Shown: positions 42,380-50,518 of the stretch, piece by piece | Position numbering within the stretch: the first letter of the stretch is position 1 | How the letters are laid out: every line of letters begins with the position of its first letter | Made by a program: the position numbers and the translations under genes | DNA from: an uncultured Dehalococcoidia bacterium | GTDB lineage: Bacteria; Chloroflexota; Dehalococcoidia; Lucifugimonadales; GCA-2712585 | Direction of reading: 5' to 3' | Assembly (NCBI GenBank): GCA_958295715.1 | Contig: OY282371.1 | Coordinates: 372,001-436,000, forward strand | DNA length: 64,000 nt | The notes under the pieces: generated by a model | The model's input: the letters and a program-made list of their open reading frames with translations, nothing else | What the model was told of the DNA's origin: nothing | The model's database searches: none

Positions 42380-43449
42380 CAGGGGTTGGGGATGCGGTCC
42401 TTGAATCCGAAGCCGGTTAGGGGCACGAGGACGCGGTCTTGGGGACGGATGCGGCCCTCCTTCCGCAGGTCGTACAGTCCGGCCAAGGCGGCCGCCGAGG
42501 TGGGTTCCACGAAGATCCCCTCCAGGTGACTCAGCCGCCGCTGCCAGTGGATGATGTCGCTCTCCTCCACGGCCACGGCGTCGCCGCCGGTGGCGTCGAG
42601 GGCCTGCAAGACCTGGTGAAGCCGCGGTGGATTCCGGACGGCTATTCCCCCCGCCACGGTGTCCGCCCCCGCGGGCGGCGGCGTCCAAGGGGTCTTGCGG
42701 TGGGCCGCCGCTATGGGCATACAGGCCTTGGACTGGACGCAGTGGAGGCGTGGAATCCTTTGGACGTCGCCAGTTGAGGCCAGTTCGGTGTAGCCCTTCC
42801 AGGCTCCGATGAGGAGGGAGCCGTTTCCCACGGGGAAGAGGGCGTGGTCGGGGGGCGGGCGCATCTGGGCGGCGGCTTCGGCGGCGAAGCCCTTGGTTCC
42901 CTCTATGAAGAGCGGGCTGAGGTTGTGGGAGGCGTAGACCACGCTGTTTTGGCGGCAGTGGCGCAGGCAGGCTTGGGCCACCGCCTCGCGGTCGCCGGCC
43001 ACCTTTACGACCTCGGCGCCGTAGAAGGCTATCTGGGCCAGCTTCATGGGCGGCGCGGAGCCGGGGGCGAAGATGGCGGCGCGGATTCCCGCCCGGGCGC
43101 AGTAGGCGGATATGGAGGCGCCGGCGTTGCCCGACGAGTCCTCGGCCACCTGCCGGACGCCATGCTCTCTCAGGGCGGACACCAGCAGCGCGGAGCCGCG
43201 GTCTTTGAAGGAGCCGGTGGGGTTGAGGAACTCCAGCTTGGCGAACAGGGCCTCAACTCCCAGTTCTCGACCGATTTTTTGGAGGTGGACTACCGGTGTG
43301 CCGCCCTCGCCCAGGGTCACGGCGGGGTGGACGGTCAGGCCCGCGGGCTGTGCCATGTCGAGGGGGCCGCGGCACGAGGGGCATAGAAGGGTGTCGAAGG
43401 AGAAGGGGCGCCGGCGCTGGCCGTTGACGCATACGGTTTCGAGTCCCAT
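42379..43449 (-). CDS. Threonine synthase-like PLP-dependent enzyme
   Basis: 356 residues. An N-terminal zinc-ribbon remnant (LLCPSCRGPL) is followed by the fold-type II PLP core: EGGTPVVHLQ, KLEFLNPTGSFKDRGS with the PLP lysine, EDSSGNAGASISAYCARAG, ALFPVGNGSLLIGAWKGY and a C-terminal VLVPLTGFGFKD with the phosphate-binding SGxGxK-like turn. This matches bacterial threonine synthases of the ThrC type in shorter form, converting O-phosphohomoserine to threonine; related enzymes act on other amino acids. The SFKDRG lysine and the glycine-rich phosphate loop (SSGNAG) are intact. It is a single gene with no thrA/thrB neighbour in the window. Confidence 0.85.
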   Translation of the reverse strand: MGLETVCVNGQRRRPFSFDTLLCPSCRGPLDMAQPAGLTVHPAVTLGEGGTPVVHLQKIGRELGVEALFAKLEFLNPTGSFKDRGSALLVSALREHGVRQVAEDSSGNAGASISAYCARAGIRAAIFAPGSAPPMKLAQIAFYGAEVVKVAGDREAVAQACLRHCRQNSVVYASHNLSPLFIEGTKGFAAEAAAQMRPPPDHALFPVGNGSLLIGAWKGYTELASTGDVQRIPRLHCVQSKACMPIAAAHRKTPWTPPPAGADTVAGGIAVRNPPRLHQVLQALDATGGDAVAVEESDIIHWQRRLSHLEGIFVEPTSAAALAGLYDLRKEGRIRPQDRVLVPLTGFGFKDRIPNP

Positions 43450-43590
43450 GGGTGGAATATACCCGGCGAAGGGTTTTCAAGGCAACCCGCCGCCGACGTT
43501 CCGACGGGCCAAGGGTGCCACGGCGCGCCTCGCCGTTTCCTTCCCTACCGTCCGGAAGAGGGCAGAGGGAGGATGGCCGTCCCCTTTCCC

Positions 43591-43760
43591 GTCATTCCCG
43601 CGCAGGCGGGAATCCAGGAAGGCCCCATCGCAGAACGGCGAATGTGTCGCTCTCATGCCACTAACCAACCTGCCGCCCCAACCTGGAGTGCCGTGAGAGG
43701 GGACGATGGCGTTAGAGGGAATCGGGAGAAGATGGATTCCCGCCTTCGCGGGAATGACGG
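43591..43760 (+). repeat. Composite MITE-like repeat, family I, copy 3
   Basis: 170 bp with the same left end (GTCATTCCCG), interior (AATCCAGGAAGGCCCCAT, AATGTGTCGCTCTCA, GGACGATGGCGTTAG) and right end (CGGGAATGAC) as copy 1, in the same orientation. The rest of the gap 43450-43988 holds further single palindromes (about 43940-43970) and no gene that I can support. Confidence 0.75.
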
Positions 43761-43988
43761 GAGGGGGAGGCGGGAATGACGGATTAGAGCGCGGGAATCC
43801 ATCCCCTCCTCCCGGCATTGCGCCGCGGCAACCGCGCAAGGGCGCGCCTCGCCGTTTCCCCTCCTAACCACTGGGAAGGGGTAGAGGGGCATGGCCGCCG
43901 TCGATTCGCGCCGTTGTCCGGGCGCAGTAGAGGCGGGAAGATGGATTCCCGCCTACGCGGGAATGACGGAGCGGGGAGGGCGGCGGGG

Positions 43989-44213
43989 CTAGGTGGGGGG
44001 TTGGTCGGGGTGGAGGCGCTGGTCGAGGATTTCTAGGGCCTCATCCTTCCGCGCCGCGTCGACCAGTAGACGACAGGGCAGGGACGATGGGCCTAGGAAG
44101 GGGGTCACGTCTCCGGGTCGCATCATGACGGGGATTCCCTCCTCCATCAGTAGGCCGCGCCAGATGTGGGCGGTCCACTCGTCGGGGGCGGTGGTCAGGT
44201 ACACCCACTTCAT
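43989..44213 (-). CDS. DUF2007-like small protein
   Basis: 74 residues from the ATG at 44213; the frame is open 20 codons further upstream within the tandem repeat at 44218-44362, but this start gives the expected beginning. The sequence MKWVYLTTAPDEWTAHIW-RGLLMEEGIPVMMRP and the C-terminal RLLVDAARKDEALEILDQ are of the DUF2007 type: a small alpha/beta domain that senses or signals, often cytoplasmic. It lies directly downstream of the 60-bp tandem repeat and of dnaE on the same strand, and may be co-transcribed with dnaE. Confidence 0.75.
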   Translation of the reverse strand: MKWVYLTTAPDEWTAHIWRGLLMEEGIPVMMRPGDVTPFLGPSSLPCRLLVDAARKDEALEILDQRLHPDQPPT

Positions 44214-44217
44214 TGGA

Positions 44218-44362
44218 GTCCTCGGTTCAGTGCGCGGGGGGACCGGGGCGGCTGCCGGATAGGGAGATGACATCCGTGGCCTCGGCCCGGCGCGCGGCGG
44301 GACCGGGGCGGCTGCCGGATAGGAAGATGACGCGCGTGGCCTCGGCCCGGCGCGTGGAGCGG
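44218..44362. repeat. 60-bp tandem repeat, about 2.4 copies
   Basis: Units at 44218, 44279 and 44339 (partial) share GGGGCGGCTGCCGGATAG and CCTCGGCCCGGCGCG with few differences. It lies in the gap between dnaE and the DUF2007-like gene. Confidence 0.8.
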
Positions 44363-44378
44363 CTGGGCTTCCCGGTTG

Positions 44379-47300
44379 TCAGCCTTGGGCGGAGCCATTT
44401 TGCCCGTTGGCCGTGGCGGTCACGGATACCTTCCCGAGGCCCAGCAGGGTTTCCAGCTTGTCGTGTAGCTCCTCGCAGAACTTCACGGTGAAGGGCATGT
44501 CTATCCGCACCTGCTTGTTGTGGGAGCGGATGTTCAGGTGGACACGGTCGTCGCCGGGGTACTCCAACATGGTCTCCACGGCGCTGTGGAGCAGTTCGGC
44601 GTCGCCCTGATGGTTGGCGGACTCCTCCAGGGCCAGCAGGAGGGTGCGGGGGGCCGGCGCGGCGCCGTTGCCTCTGGCGCCGTTGCCTTTGCCCCCGTTG
44701 CCTTTGCCCCCGTTGCCTTTGCCATTGTATGCGGGGGCCGTCCTCGCCTTTGGCCGGGGGGCCGGGGCGTCGTTAGGGGGCGGCTTGGCCTCCTGGGCGT
44801 CCTCGGCGTACTCCCGGGCGTCGCTGCAATATATGGACAGGTCCTCGCCTCTGACGACCACCTTTCCTTCAACGAGAAGGAGGCGTCCTTCCTCCCAAAG
44901 GCCGTTGGTCTTTTCGAGGACTGGCGGCCAGGCGACCACCTCTAGGGAGCCGCCCAGCAGTTCGAGGGAGCCGTTGAGGTACTGGCGCCCGTCTTTGGTG
45001 AGGCGCTGTTGGGCGGAGGAGAGGTGGCCTAGGATGGTGACCTGATTTCCTTCCAGTTCGGCGCTCACCTGCTCCAGGGAGGCTATGACCTGGGGCGGCA
45101 GGTTCGTGACCAGGCTGCGGAGGGGGTTGGCGGATAGGGGTATGCCCAGCAATTCCTTCTCCCAGGCCACCTTTTCGCCGAGGAGGGCGTCCTGGTGGTC
45201 GTCCAGATTGAAGTCCACCGCGCTGTAGTCCTGCTGGGGGCCGCCGCCGAGGCTTGAGAATAGGCTGCCCTGCCCCGTTTCGCGCACGCGGGCCTCCATT
45301 TGGGACTGGGCGAGGATGGCCTCGGTGGCCTTGAGGACCGCCGCCCGCTTGCCGAGGCAGTCGAAGGCGCCGGCCTTTATCAGGCTTTCCAGGGCGCGGC
45401 GGTTGATGCCCCGGAGGTCGACGCGGCGGGTGAAGTCGGCCAGGGACTTGTAGGCGCCGCCCTTGTCCCGCGCCTTGATGGTTGAGGCGACGGCCCCTTC
45501 CCCCAGGTTCTTTATGGCTGCGAGGCCGAAGCGTATCCCGGGGCCGTCCGGGGAGCCGTGGTCGATAACGAAGTCGACCTGGCTGTTGTTGACGTCGGGG
45601 CCTAGGACGGGGATGCCGATGCGGAGGCACTCGTTGACGGCGCTCTTCATCCTCTCCGGATTGTCGCGGCGGGCGTTCAGCACCGAGGCCATGTACTCAA
45701 GGGGGTGGTTGGCCTTGAAGTAGGCCGTCCAGTAGGATATTTGCGCGTAGCTTATGCTGTGGGCCTTGTTGAAGGCGTAGCCCGCGAAGGGTTCGATGAG
45801 GTTGAACACGTCTTGGGCCTGTCTTGAGCTGAAGCCCTTCTTCTGGGCGCCGGTGAGGAACCGCTCGCGCTCCTGCTGCATAAGCTCCGGTATCTTCTTG
45901 CCCATGGCCTTTCTAACGATGTCGGCCTCGCCCAGGGTGTAGCCGGCGAAGGTCTGGAGCAGCAGCAGCACCTGGTCTTGGAAGACGATGACGCCGTAGG
46001 AGTCCTTGAGTATCTCGTCTAGGCTTGGGTGGGGGGACAGGACGGGGGAGCGGCCGTGCTTGGCCTCGATGAAGGTGGGTATCTGCTCCATGGGGCCGGG
46101 GCGGTAGAGGGCAATCATGGCGGCCACGTCGCTGAGGGAGGAGGGCTTGAGTTCCTTGATGTTGCGCTGCATCCCGGCGCTCTCCAGCTGGAACACCTCG
46201 TTGGTCTGGCCGGAGGAGAGGAGTTGGAAGGTCTTTTGGTCGTCGAGGGGGATGCGCTGGAGGTCTAGGTCCAGGCCCTTGGTCTGCTTCAGCATCTTGA
46301 TGGTCTTGTCGAGGATGGTTAGGTTGGTGAGGCCGAGGAAGTCCATCTTGAGCAGGCCCAGCTTGGCTATGGGGTCCATGGCGTACTGGGTCATGGCCAG
46401 TTCGCCGGCCTCGCCGCCCCGGGCCGGCCGTTGGAGGGGCACGAAGTCGGTGAGGGGGTCTTCGGATATGACCACCCCCGCGGCGTGAGCGCTGACGTGG
46501 TGGGGGATTCCCTCCAACCCTATGGCGTTGGTCATCAGGGTCTGGATGGACTCGTCGGCGTCGTGCATCTCCCGTATCTGGGGGATGGACTCGAGGGACT
46601 CGGTGAGGGTTTGGGCCTTGAAGGGCAGGAGGCGGGCTATGCGGTCGGTGTCGGCGAAGCCCATGCCGAGGGCCTTGCCCACGTCGCGGATGGCGGCCTT
46701 GGGTCCGAGGGTGCCGAAGGTGATAATCTGCGCCACCTTGTCGCGGCCGTAGCGGTGGGTGACGTAGTTTAGGATTTCATCCCGGCGGTCGTCCTGGAAG
46801 TCCATGTCGATGTCGGGCATCTCCTTGCGTTCCATGTTGAGGAACCGCTCGAAGACCAGGTTATGCTCCAGGGGGTCGACCTCGGTGACGCCGAGGCAGT
46901 AGAGGGCGAGGCTTGCGGCGGCGCTGCCCCGGACGGCGAGGAGGATGTGGTTCTTCCTCGCAAAGGATACGATGTCCCACACCACCAGGAAGTAGTTGGC
47001 GAACCGGGTCTGGGCGATGACCTCCAACTCGTACTTGAGCCGGGCCTCGATGTCCGGCGGCGGCGCGGGGTAGAGGCGGCGCAGCCCTTCCCGGCAAAGC
47101 TGGGCGAGGAACTCGTCGGCGTCGCCCCCGTTGGGCACGGGGTAGCTGGGAAGGCGCAGGTTTCCGAAGTCGAGGGTCACCTCGCACGTGTCGGCGATGC
47201 GGCGGGTGTTGGACACGGCTTCGGGCAGATGCCTGAAGAGTTCCGCCATCTCCTGGGGACTTTTCAGGTAGAAGGAGTCGTCATCCATTTTGAGGCGCGA

Positions 47301-47990
47301 CTCGTCGTGAATGGTGGTGTTGGTGTGGATGCAGACGCGCAGGTCTTGGAGGTGGGCGTCGCCTTGGTGGGTGTAGTGGCTGTCGTTGGTGGCCGCCAAG
47401 GGGATGCCGAGGTCGGCGCTCATGGACACCAACGCCCTGTTAATGGCCGGGAGGTTGGGGATGTTGGCGTGTTCCTGGACTTCGAAGAAGAAGCGGTCTT
47501 GGAATATGTCCTTGTACCGCCGCGCCCTCGCCGCCGCGTCCTCCAGCCGCCCCTCGGCGATGAGCTTGGGTATCTTGGCGCTGGGACAGCCGGAGAGGAC
47601 GATTAGCCCCTGGCTGTGCTTCTCCAGCAGTTCGTCATCCACCCGCGGGCGGTAGTAGAAGCCCTCCAGATGGGCCTTGCTGACCAGCTGAATTAGGTTC
47701 TTGTAGCCGGCGTTGTCTTGGGCCAAGACCGTCAGGTGAGAGGGGCTTTTCTCCGTGTGGTCCTTGGTGTGGCGGCTGCCGTTGGCCTCGTAAATCTCAC
47801 AGCCGATGATGGGCTTCACGCCGGCTTGGTGGGCGGCCTGGTAGAAGTCCACCGCCCCGTATAGGGAGCCGTGGTCGGTGATGGCCAGGGAGTCCATGCC
47901 CAGGCGCGACGCCTCGGCTACAAGCTGTGGAACGCGGCTGATGCCGTCTAGTAGGCTGTACTCGGTATGAACGTGGAGGTGTGTAAACAT
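44379..47990 (-). CDS. dnaE: DNA polymerase III alpha subunit DnaE
   Basis: 1203 residues from the ATG at 47990 (MFTHLHVHTEYSLLDG); a longer open frame begins upstream of the -10 box and is rejected. The PHP domain occupies residues 1-280 (THLHVHTEYSLL, AITDHGSL), the polymerase palm carries PDIDMDFQDDRRDEIL with the catalytic aspartates, the fingers follow, and the C-terminus has the OB-fold (NQVTILGHLSSAQQRLTKDG). After residue 1060 is a low-complexity linker with GKGNGGKGNGGKGNG repeats (15-bp units), then about 80 residues forming a small C-terminal domain (SANHQGDAELLHSAVETMLEY). It is the replicative polymerase catalytic subunit. Confidence 0.96.
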   Translation of the reverse strand: MFTHLHVHTEYSLLDGISRVPQLVAEASRLGMDSLAITDHGSLYGAVDFYQAAHQAGVKPIIGCEIYEANGSRHTKDHTEKSPSHLTVLAQDNAGYKNLIQLVSKAHLEGFYYRPRVDDELLEKHSQGLIVLSGCPSAKIPKLIAEGRLEDAAARARRYKDIFQDRFFFEVQEHANIPNLPAINRALVSMSADLGIPLAATNDSHYTHQGDAHLQDLRVCIHTNTTIHDESRLKMDDDSFYLKSPQEMAELFRHLPEAVSNTRRIADTCEVTLDFGNLRLPSYPVPNGGDADEFLAQLCREGLRRLYPAPPPDIEARLKYELEVIAQTRFANYFLVVWDIVSFARKNHILLAVRGSAAASLALYCLGVTEVDPLEHNLVFERFLNMERKEMPDIDMDFQDDRRDEILNYVTHRYGRDKVAQIITFGTLGPKAAIRDVGKALGMGFADTDRIARLLPFKAQTLTESLESIPQIREMHDADESIQTLMTNAIGLEGIPHHVSAHAAGVVISEDPLTDFVPLQRPARGGEAGELAMTQYAMDPIAKLGLLKMDFLGLTNLTILDKTIKMLKQTKGLDLDLQRIPLDDQKTFQLLSSGQTNEVFQLESAGMQRNIKELKPSSLSDVAAMIALYRPGPMEQIPTFIEAKHGRSPVLSPHPSLDEILKDSYGVIVFQDQVLLLLQTFAGYTLGEADIVRKAMGKKIPELMQQERERFLTGAQKKGFSSRQAQDVFNLIEPFAGYAFNKAHSISYAQISYWTAYFKANHPLEYMASVLNARRDNPERMKSAVNECLRIGIPVLGPDVNNSQVDFVIDHGSPDGPGIRFGLAAIKNLGEGAVASTIKARDKGGAYKSLADFTRRVDLRGINRRALESLIKAGAFDCLGKRAAVLKATEAILAQSQMEARVRETGQGSLFSSLGGGPQQDYSAVDFNLDDHQDALLGEKVAWEKELLGIPLSANPLRSLVTNLPPQVIASLEQVSAELEGNQVTILGHLSSAQQRLTKDGRQYLNGSLELLGGSLEVVAWPPVLEKTNGLWEEGRLLLVEGKVVVRGEDLSIYCSDAREYAEDAQEAKPPPNDAPAPRPKARTAPAYNGKGNGGKGNGGKGNGARGNGAAPAPRTLLLALEESANHQGDAELLHSAVETMLEYPGDDRVHLNIRSHNKQVRIDMPFTVKFCEELHDKLETLLGLGKVSVTATANGQNGSAQG

Positions 47991-48014
47991 GGTTGGGGAG
48001 GAGTCATCAACCTT

Positions 48015-48020
48015 ATTATA
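48015..48020 (-). promoter_or_regulatory. -10 element upstream of dnaE
   Basis: TATAAT on the minus strand, 24 bases before the dnaE ATG. A matching -35 at the normal distance is not obvious (TTGACC is 12 and TTGCCA 20 bases upstream). It argues against a dnaE start further upstream. Confidence 0.5.
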
Positions 48021-48107
48021 ATGGGCTGGATAGGTCAATATGGCAAGAGGCGGAAATTACAAAATGAGGCGGCGGCCGCCGTCGGGGCTACAAGCGGTTG
48101 TGGTTCA

Positions 48108-48136
48108 TTGACACCGGATAGGGCCTAAACTAGACT
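48108..48136 (+). promoter_or_regulatory. Sigma70-type promoter of the epimerase-like gene
   Basis: TTGACA (48108-48113), a 17-base spacer and TAGACT (48131-48136), with a start near 48143 and the ATG at 48161. Confidence 0.75.
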
Positions 48137-48160
48137 CCTTTCACAGGGTGTGCGCTCAAT

Positions 48161-49111
48161 ATGACTGTTCTGGTAACGGGTTCAACCGGGTTTCTGGGCC
48201 GGCGGGTGGTCGAGGCCTTGGCGGACCGCGGCAAAGATGTCCGGTGTCTGGTACGCAGCCCGGGGGCGGAGGCCGTCTTGGACCTGAACAAGGTGGACGT
48301 CCATTACGGCAGCGTCAACGACCCGGCGTCGCTGAGGTCAGCCTTCTACGACCTGGAGGCGGTGGTCCACCTGGTGGCGGTGATACGCGAGCGGGGCGAA
48401 AACAGCTTTTACCGCGTGAACGTTCAGGGGCTGCGGAATGTCTTGAGGGCGGCCTACGCGGCGGGGGCCAAGCGGTTCATTCACGTTAGCGCCATCGGCG
48501 TCCAGCAGACCCCGCGGCTCCGCTACCTGTACAGCAAGTGGCAGGCCGAGCAGCTTATGCCCCGCAGCGGCATGTCCTACACCGTCTTGCGCCCCTCCCT
48601 GCTCTTTGGCGAGGGTGACGAGTTTCTGAACTCACTGGCGGGGTTGGTGAAGGCCTTCCCGGTAGTCCCGGTTATTGGGACGGGAAGGAACCAGTTCCAG
48701 CCTATCGCCGTGTCCGACGCCGCGCGCTGTATCGCCGAGGCCCTGGACAGCTATAAGCTGAACAACCGCACCGTTGAGATAGGCGGCCCCGACCGCCTCA
48801 CCTACAACCAGATAGTGGATATCGTGGCCAAGACCATCGGCGCCAGGCGGCTGAAGCTCCACGCGCCGGTGGCCCTGATGCGGTTTCCGGTGTGGCTGAT
48901 GCAGAAGCTCCTGTCCCGCCCTCCCGTGACCCTAGAGCAGATGGCGATGCTGCCGGTTCCCAACTACGCGGAGTCGGACACGGTGCAGGAACTGTTCGGG
49001 TTCGACCCTCTGCCCATGGCGGGGAACATAGACTTCGTGAAGAGGGTCAGCCGCATGGACGGCTTGCGGATGGTTCTCGGTTCCATGCCTAGGCGTCTAA
49101 GGGACCATTAG
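48161..49111 (+). CDS. NAD(P)-dependent epimerase/NDUFA9-like protein
   Basis: 316 residues. Rossmann start MTVLVTGSTGFLGRRVVEAL, then VRCLVRSPGAEAV, VHLVAVIRERGENSFYRVNVQGL and VSAIGVQQTPRLRYLYSKWQAE with a Tyr-x3-Lys pair. The C-terminal half resembles NDUFA9/atypical SDR proteins (RPSLLFGEGDEFLNSL). Related proteins bind NAD(P)H and either act as ubiquinone/complex I accessory factors or reduce sugar derivatives. The reaction is not predictable. The gene is alone with its own promoter and is divergent from dnaE. Confidence 0.88.
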   Translation: MTVLVTGSTGFLGRRVVEALADRGKDVRCLVRSPGAEAVLDLNKVDVHYGSVNDPASLRSAFYDLEAVVHLVAVIRERGENSFYRVNVQGLRNVLRAAYAAGAKRFIHVSAIGVQQTPRLRYLYSKWQAEQLMPRSGMSYTVLRPSLLFGEGDEFLNSLAGLVKAFPVVPVIGTGRNQFQPIAVSDAARCIAEALDSYKLNNRTVEIGGPDRLTYNQIVDIVAKTIGARRLKLHAPVALMRFPVWLMQKLLSRPPVTLEQMAMLPVPNYAESDTVQELFGFDPLPMAGNIDFVKRVSRMDGLRMVLGSMPRRLRDH

Positions 49112-49160
49112 GCGGCCCTTTATATTTATGGCTGAAGGGCGCCGCTAACGGGGTTTGTCG

Positions 49161-49190
49161 TTGACAGTGGGGTTGTTCCCTCCATAGACT
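49161..49190 (+). promoter_or_regulatory. Sigma70-type promoter of the amidohydrolase gene at 49260
   Basis: TTGACA (49161-49166), an 18-base spacer and TAGACT (49185-49190). The leader is about 63 bases and ends in AGGA just before the ATG. Confidence 0.65.
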
Positions 49191-49259
49191 TGCTTTGAGC
49201 CGGCTCCGGAAGGCTCCCTAGATTCGCAAGCCGCGGTTGACGCTGAAAGGACGGTTAGG

Positions 49260-50477
49260 ATGGCCTGGAACGGGTGGAAGGTTATAGACATGGATTCCCA
49301 CATCATGGAGCGGCCCCATGAGATGTATGACGGCTACGTTGACCCGGCGTATCAGGAGGATTTCGACCGGCTGAAGCGGGCCATTGAGGAGAACGTGAAG
49401 CAGGGCGGCAAGGGGACGTTGGCCGCCAGCCGCCACGCCATCTTGGCCCCGGTGGTGTCGGACAACGCCCTCGGTGAGGCGGACTCCTTCGGCCTGACGC
49501 CGCGGGAGTTCATCCTCCAGCCCTCTTCCGGGGGGCGTCGGAACTTTGGCCGCCCCGAACGGGGTGACCTGCCCTTCATCCGGCCGGAGGTGAACTGGGA
49601 CGTGAAGGCCCGGCTGGCGGACATGGACGCTTCCTTCATAGACGTTGACGTGCTGTATCCCACCCACGTGTCAAGCTACTGCGCCTTGGAGGACGGGGGC
49701 TTTGAGAACGCCCTGTACGCGGCCTATCACCGGTGGGTGGCCGACTTCTGCTCTCAGGCCCCTGACCGGCTGAAGTGGACGCTGGTGGCCAACATGCGGG
49801 ACCCGCGAACCGCCGCCGCGGAGATCCGGCGGTGGGCCAAGGATGACGATAATCTGGTGGGGGTGTACTTTTCGCCCCAAGGCCCAAACAGCGTTCTGTT
49901 GGACAGCCGCAGCCTGTATCCGATATACGAGGCGGCCCAGGAGACGGACTTGCCGGTTCTGGTCCACGGCGGCACGGCGAGGCCGCCCTACGGCCCGGGG
50001 ACCTTCGACCTGCGGGGCGCCTGGTTCCTACAGCACGCCTTGGGCAACCCGTGGGCGGGCATGGCCGCCATGGGCGCGATAATCGGCGGCGGCGTCCTGG
50101 AGCGGTTCCCCGCGCTGCGGGTGGCCATAGTGGAGACCGCCGCGGGGTGGCTCCCGTCTATCCTGGACCGGTTTGACAGCCACTTCGCCCTCTCTCCCCA
50201 CCACGTGCCCTATCTGAAGCGCACGCCTACGGAGACGGCCCTTAGCGGGCGGTACTTTCACGGCATAGACACTTGGGAGCGCACGCTGGAGTCCGTGGTG
50301 GAGGCGGTGGGCGAGGACGTGCTCGTGTTCGCCACCGACTGGCCCCACGGCGACACGGCCTGGCCTGAGGCGGTGCAGCAGGTGGTGGAGTGGCCCGGCC
50401 TATCCGACAGCGCCAAGCGCAAGATTTTGGGGGAAAACGCCATGCGCCTGTGCCCGCGTCTCAGGGACGGCGGCTAA
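49260..50477 (+). CDS. Metal-dependent amidohydrolase (amidohydrolase-2 family)
   Basis: 405 residues. DMDSHIMERPHEMYDGYVDP at the start gives the DxH metal site. Later come DVDVLYPTHVSSYCALEDG, LPVLVHGGTARPPYGPGTFD (metal His), VAIVETAAGWLPSILDRFDSHF and FATDWPHGDTAWPEAVQQVV with the catalytic Asp. It is of the same PF04909-type family as 31698-32840, with the same order of motifs but an extra ~30-residue insertion near residues 60-90. The substrate is unknown. folC follows; its start may overlap this stop. Confidence 0.9.
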   Translation: MAWNGWKVIDMDSHIMERPHEMYDGYVDPAYQEDFDRLKRAIEENVKQGGKGTLAASRHAILAPVVSDNALGEADSFGLTPREFILQPSSGGRRNFGRPERGDLPFIRPEVNWDVKARLADMDASFIDVDVLYPTHVSSYCALEDGGFENALYAAYHRWVADFCSQAPDRLKWTLVANMRDPRTAAAEIRRWAKDDDNLVGVYFSPQGPNSVLLDSRSLYPIYEAAQETDLPVLVHGGTARPPYGPGTFDLRGAWFLQHALGNPWAGMAAMGAIIGGGVLERFPALRVAIVETAAGWLPSILDRFDSHFALSPHHVPYLKRTPTETALSGRYFHGIDTWERTLESVVEAVGEDVLVFATDWPHGDTAWPEAVQQVVEWPGLSDSAKRKILGENAMRLCPRLRDGG

Positions 50478-50518
50478 TTTGGGCTGGCGGCGTCATCAAT
50501 CTCCCCTTTGGCCGGCGG

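Noticed and set aside
49111-49146. Terminator after the epimerase-like gene
   Set aside because: The possible stem GGCGGCCCTT/AAGGGCGCCGC is interrupted by bulges and the loop is AT-rich, so it is not a clear terminator.
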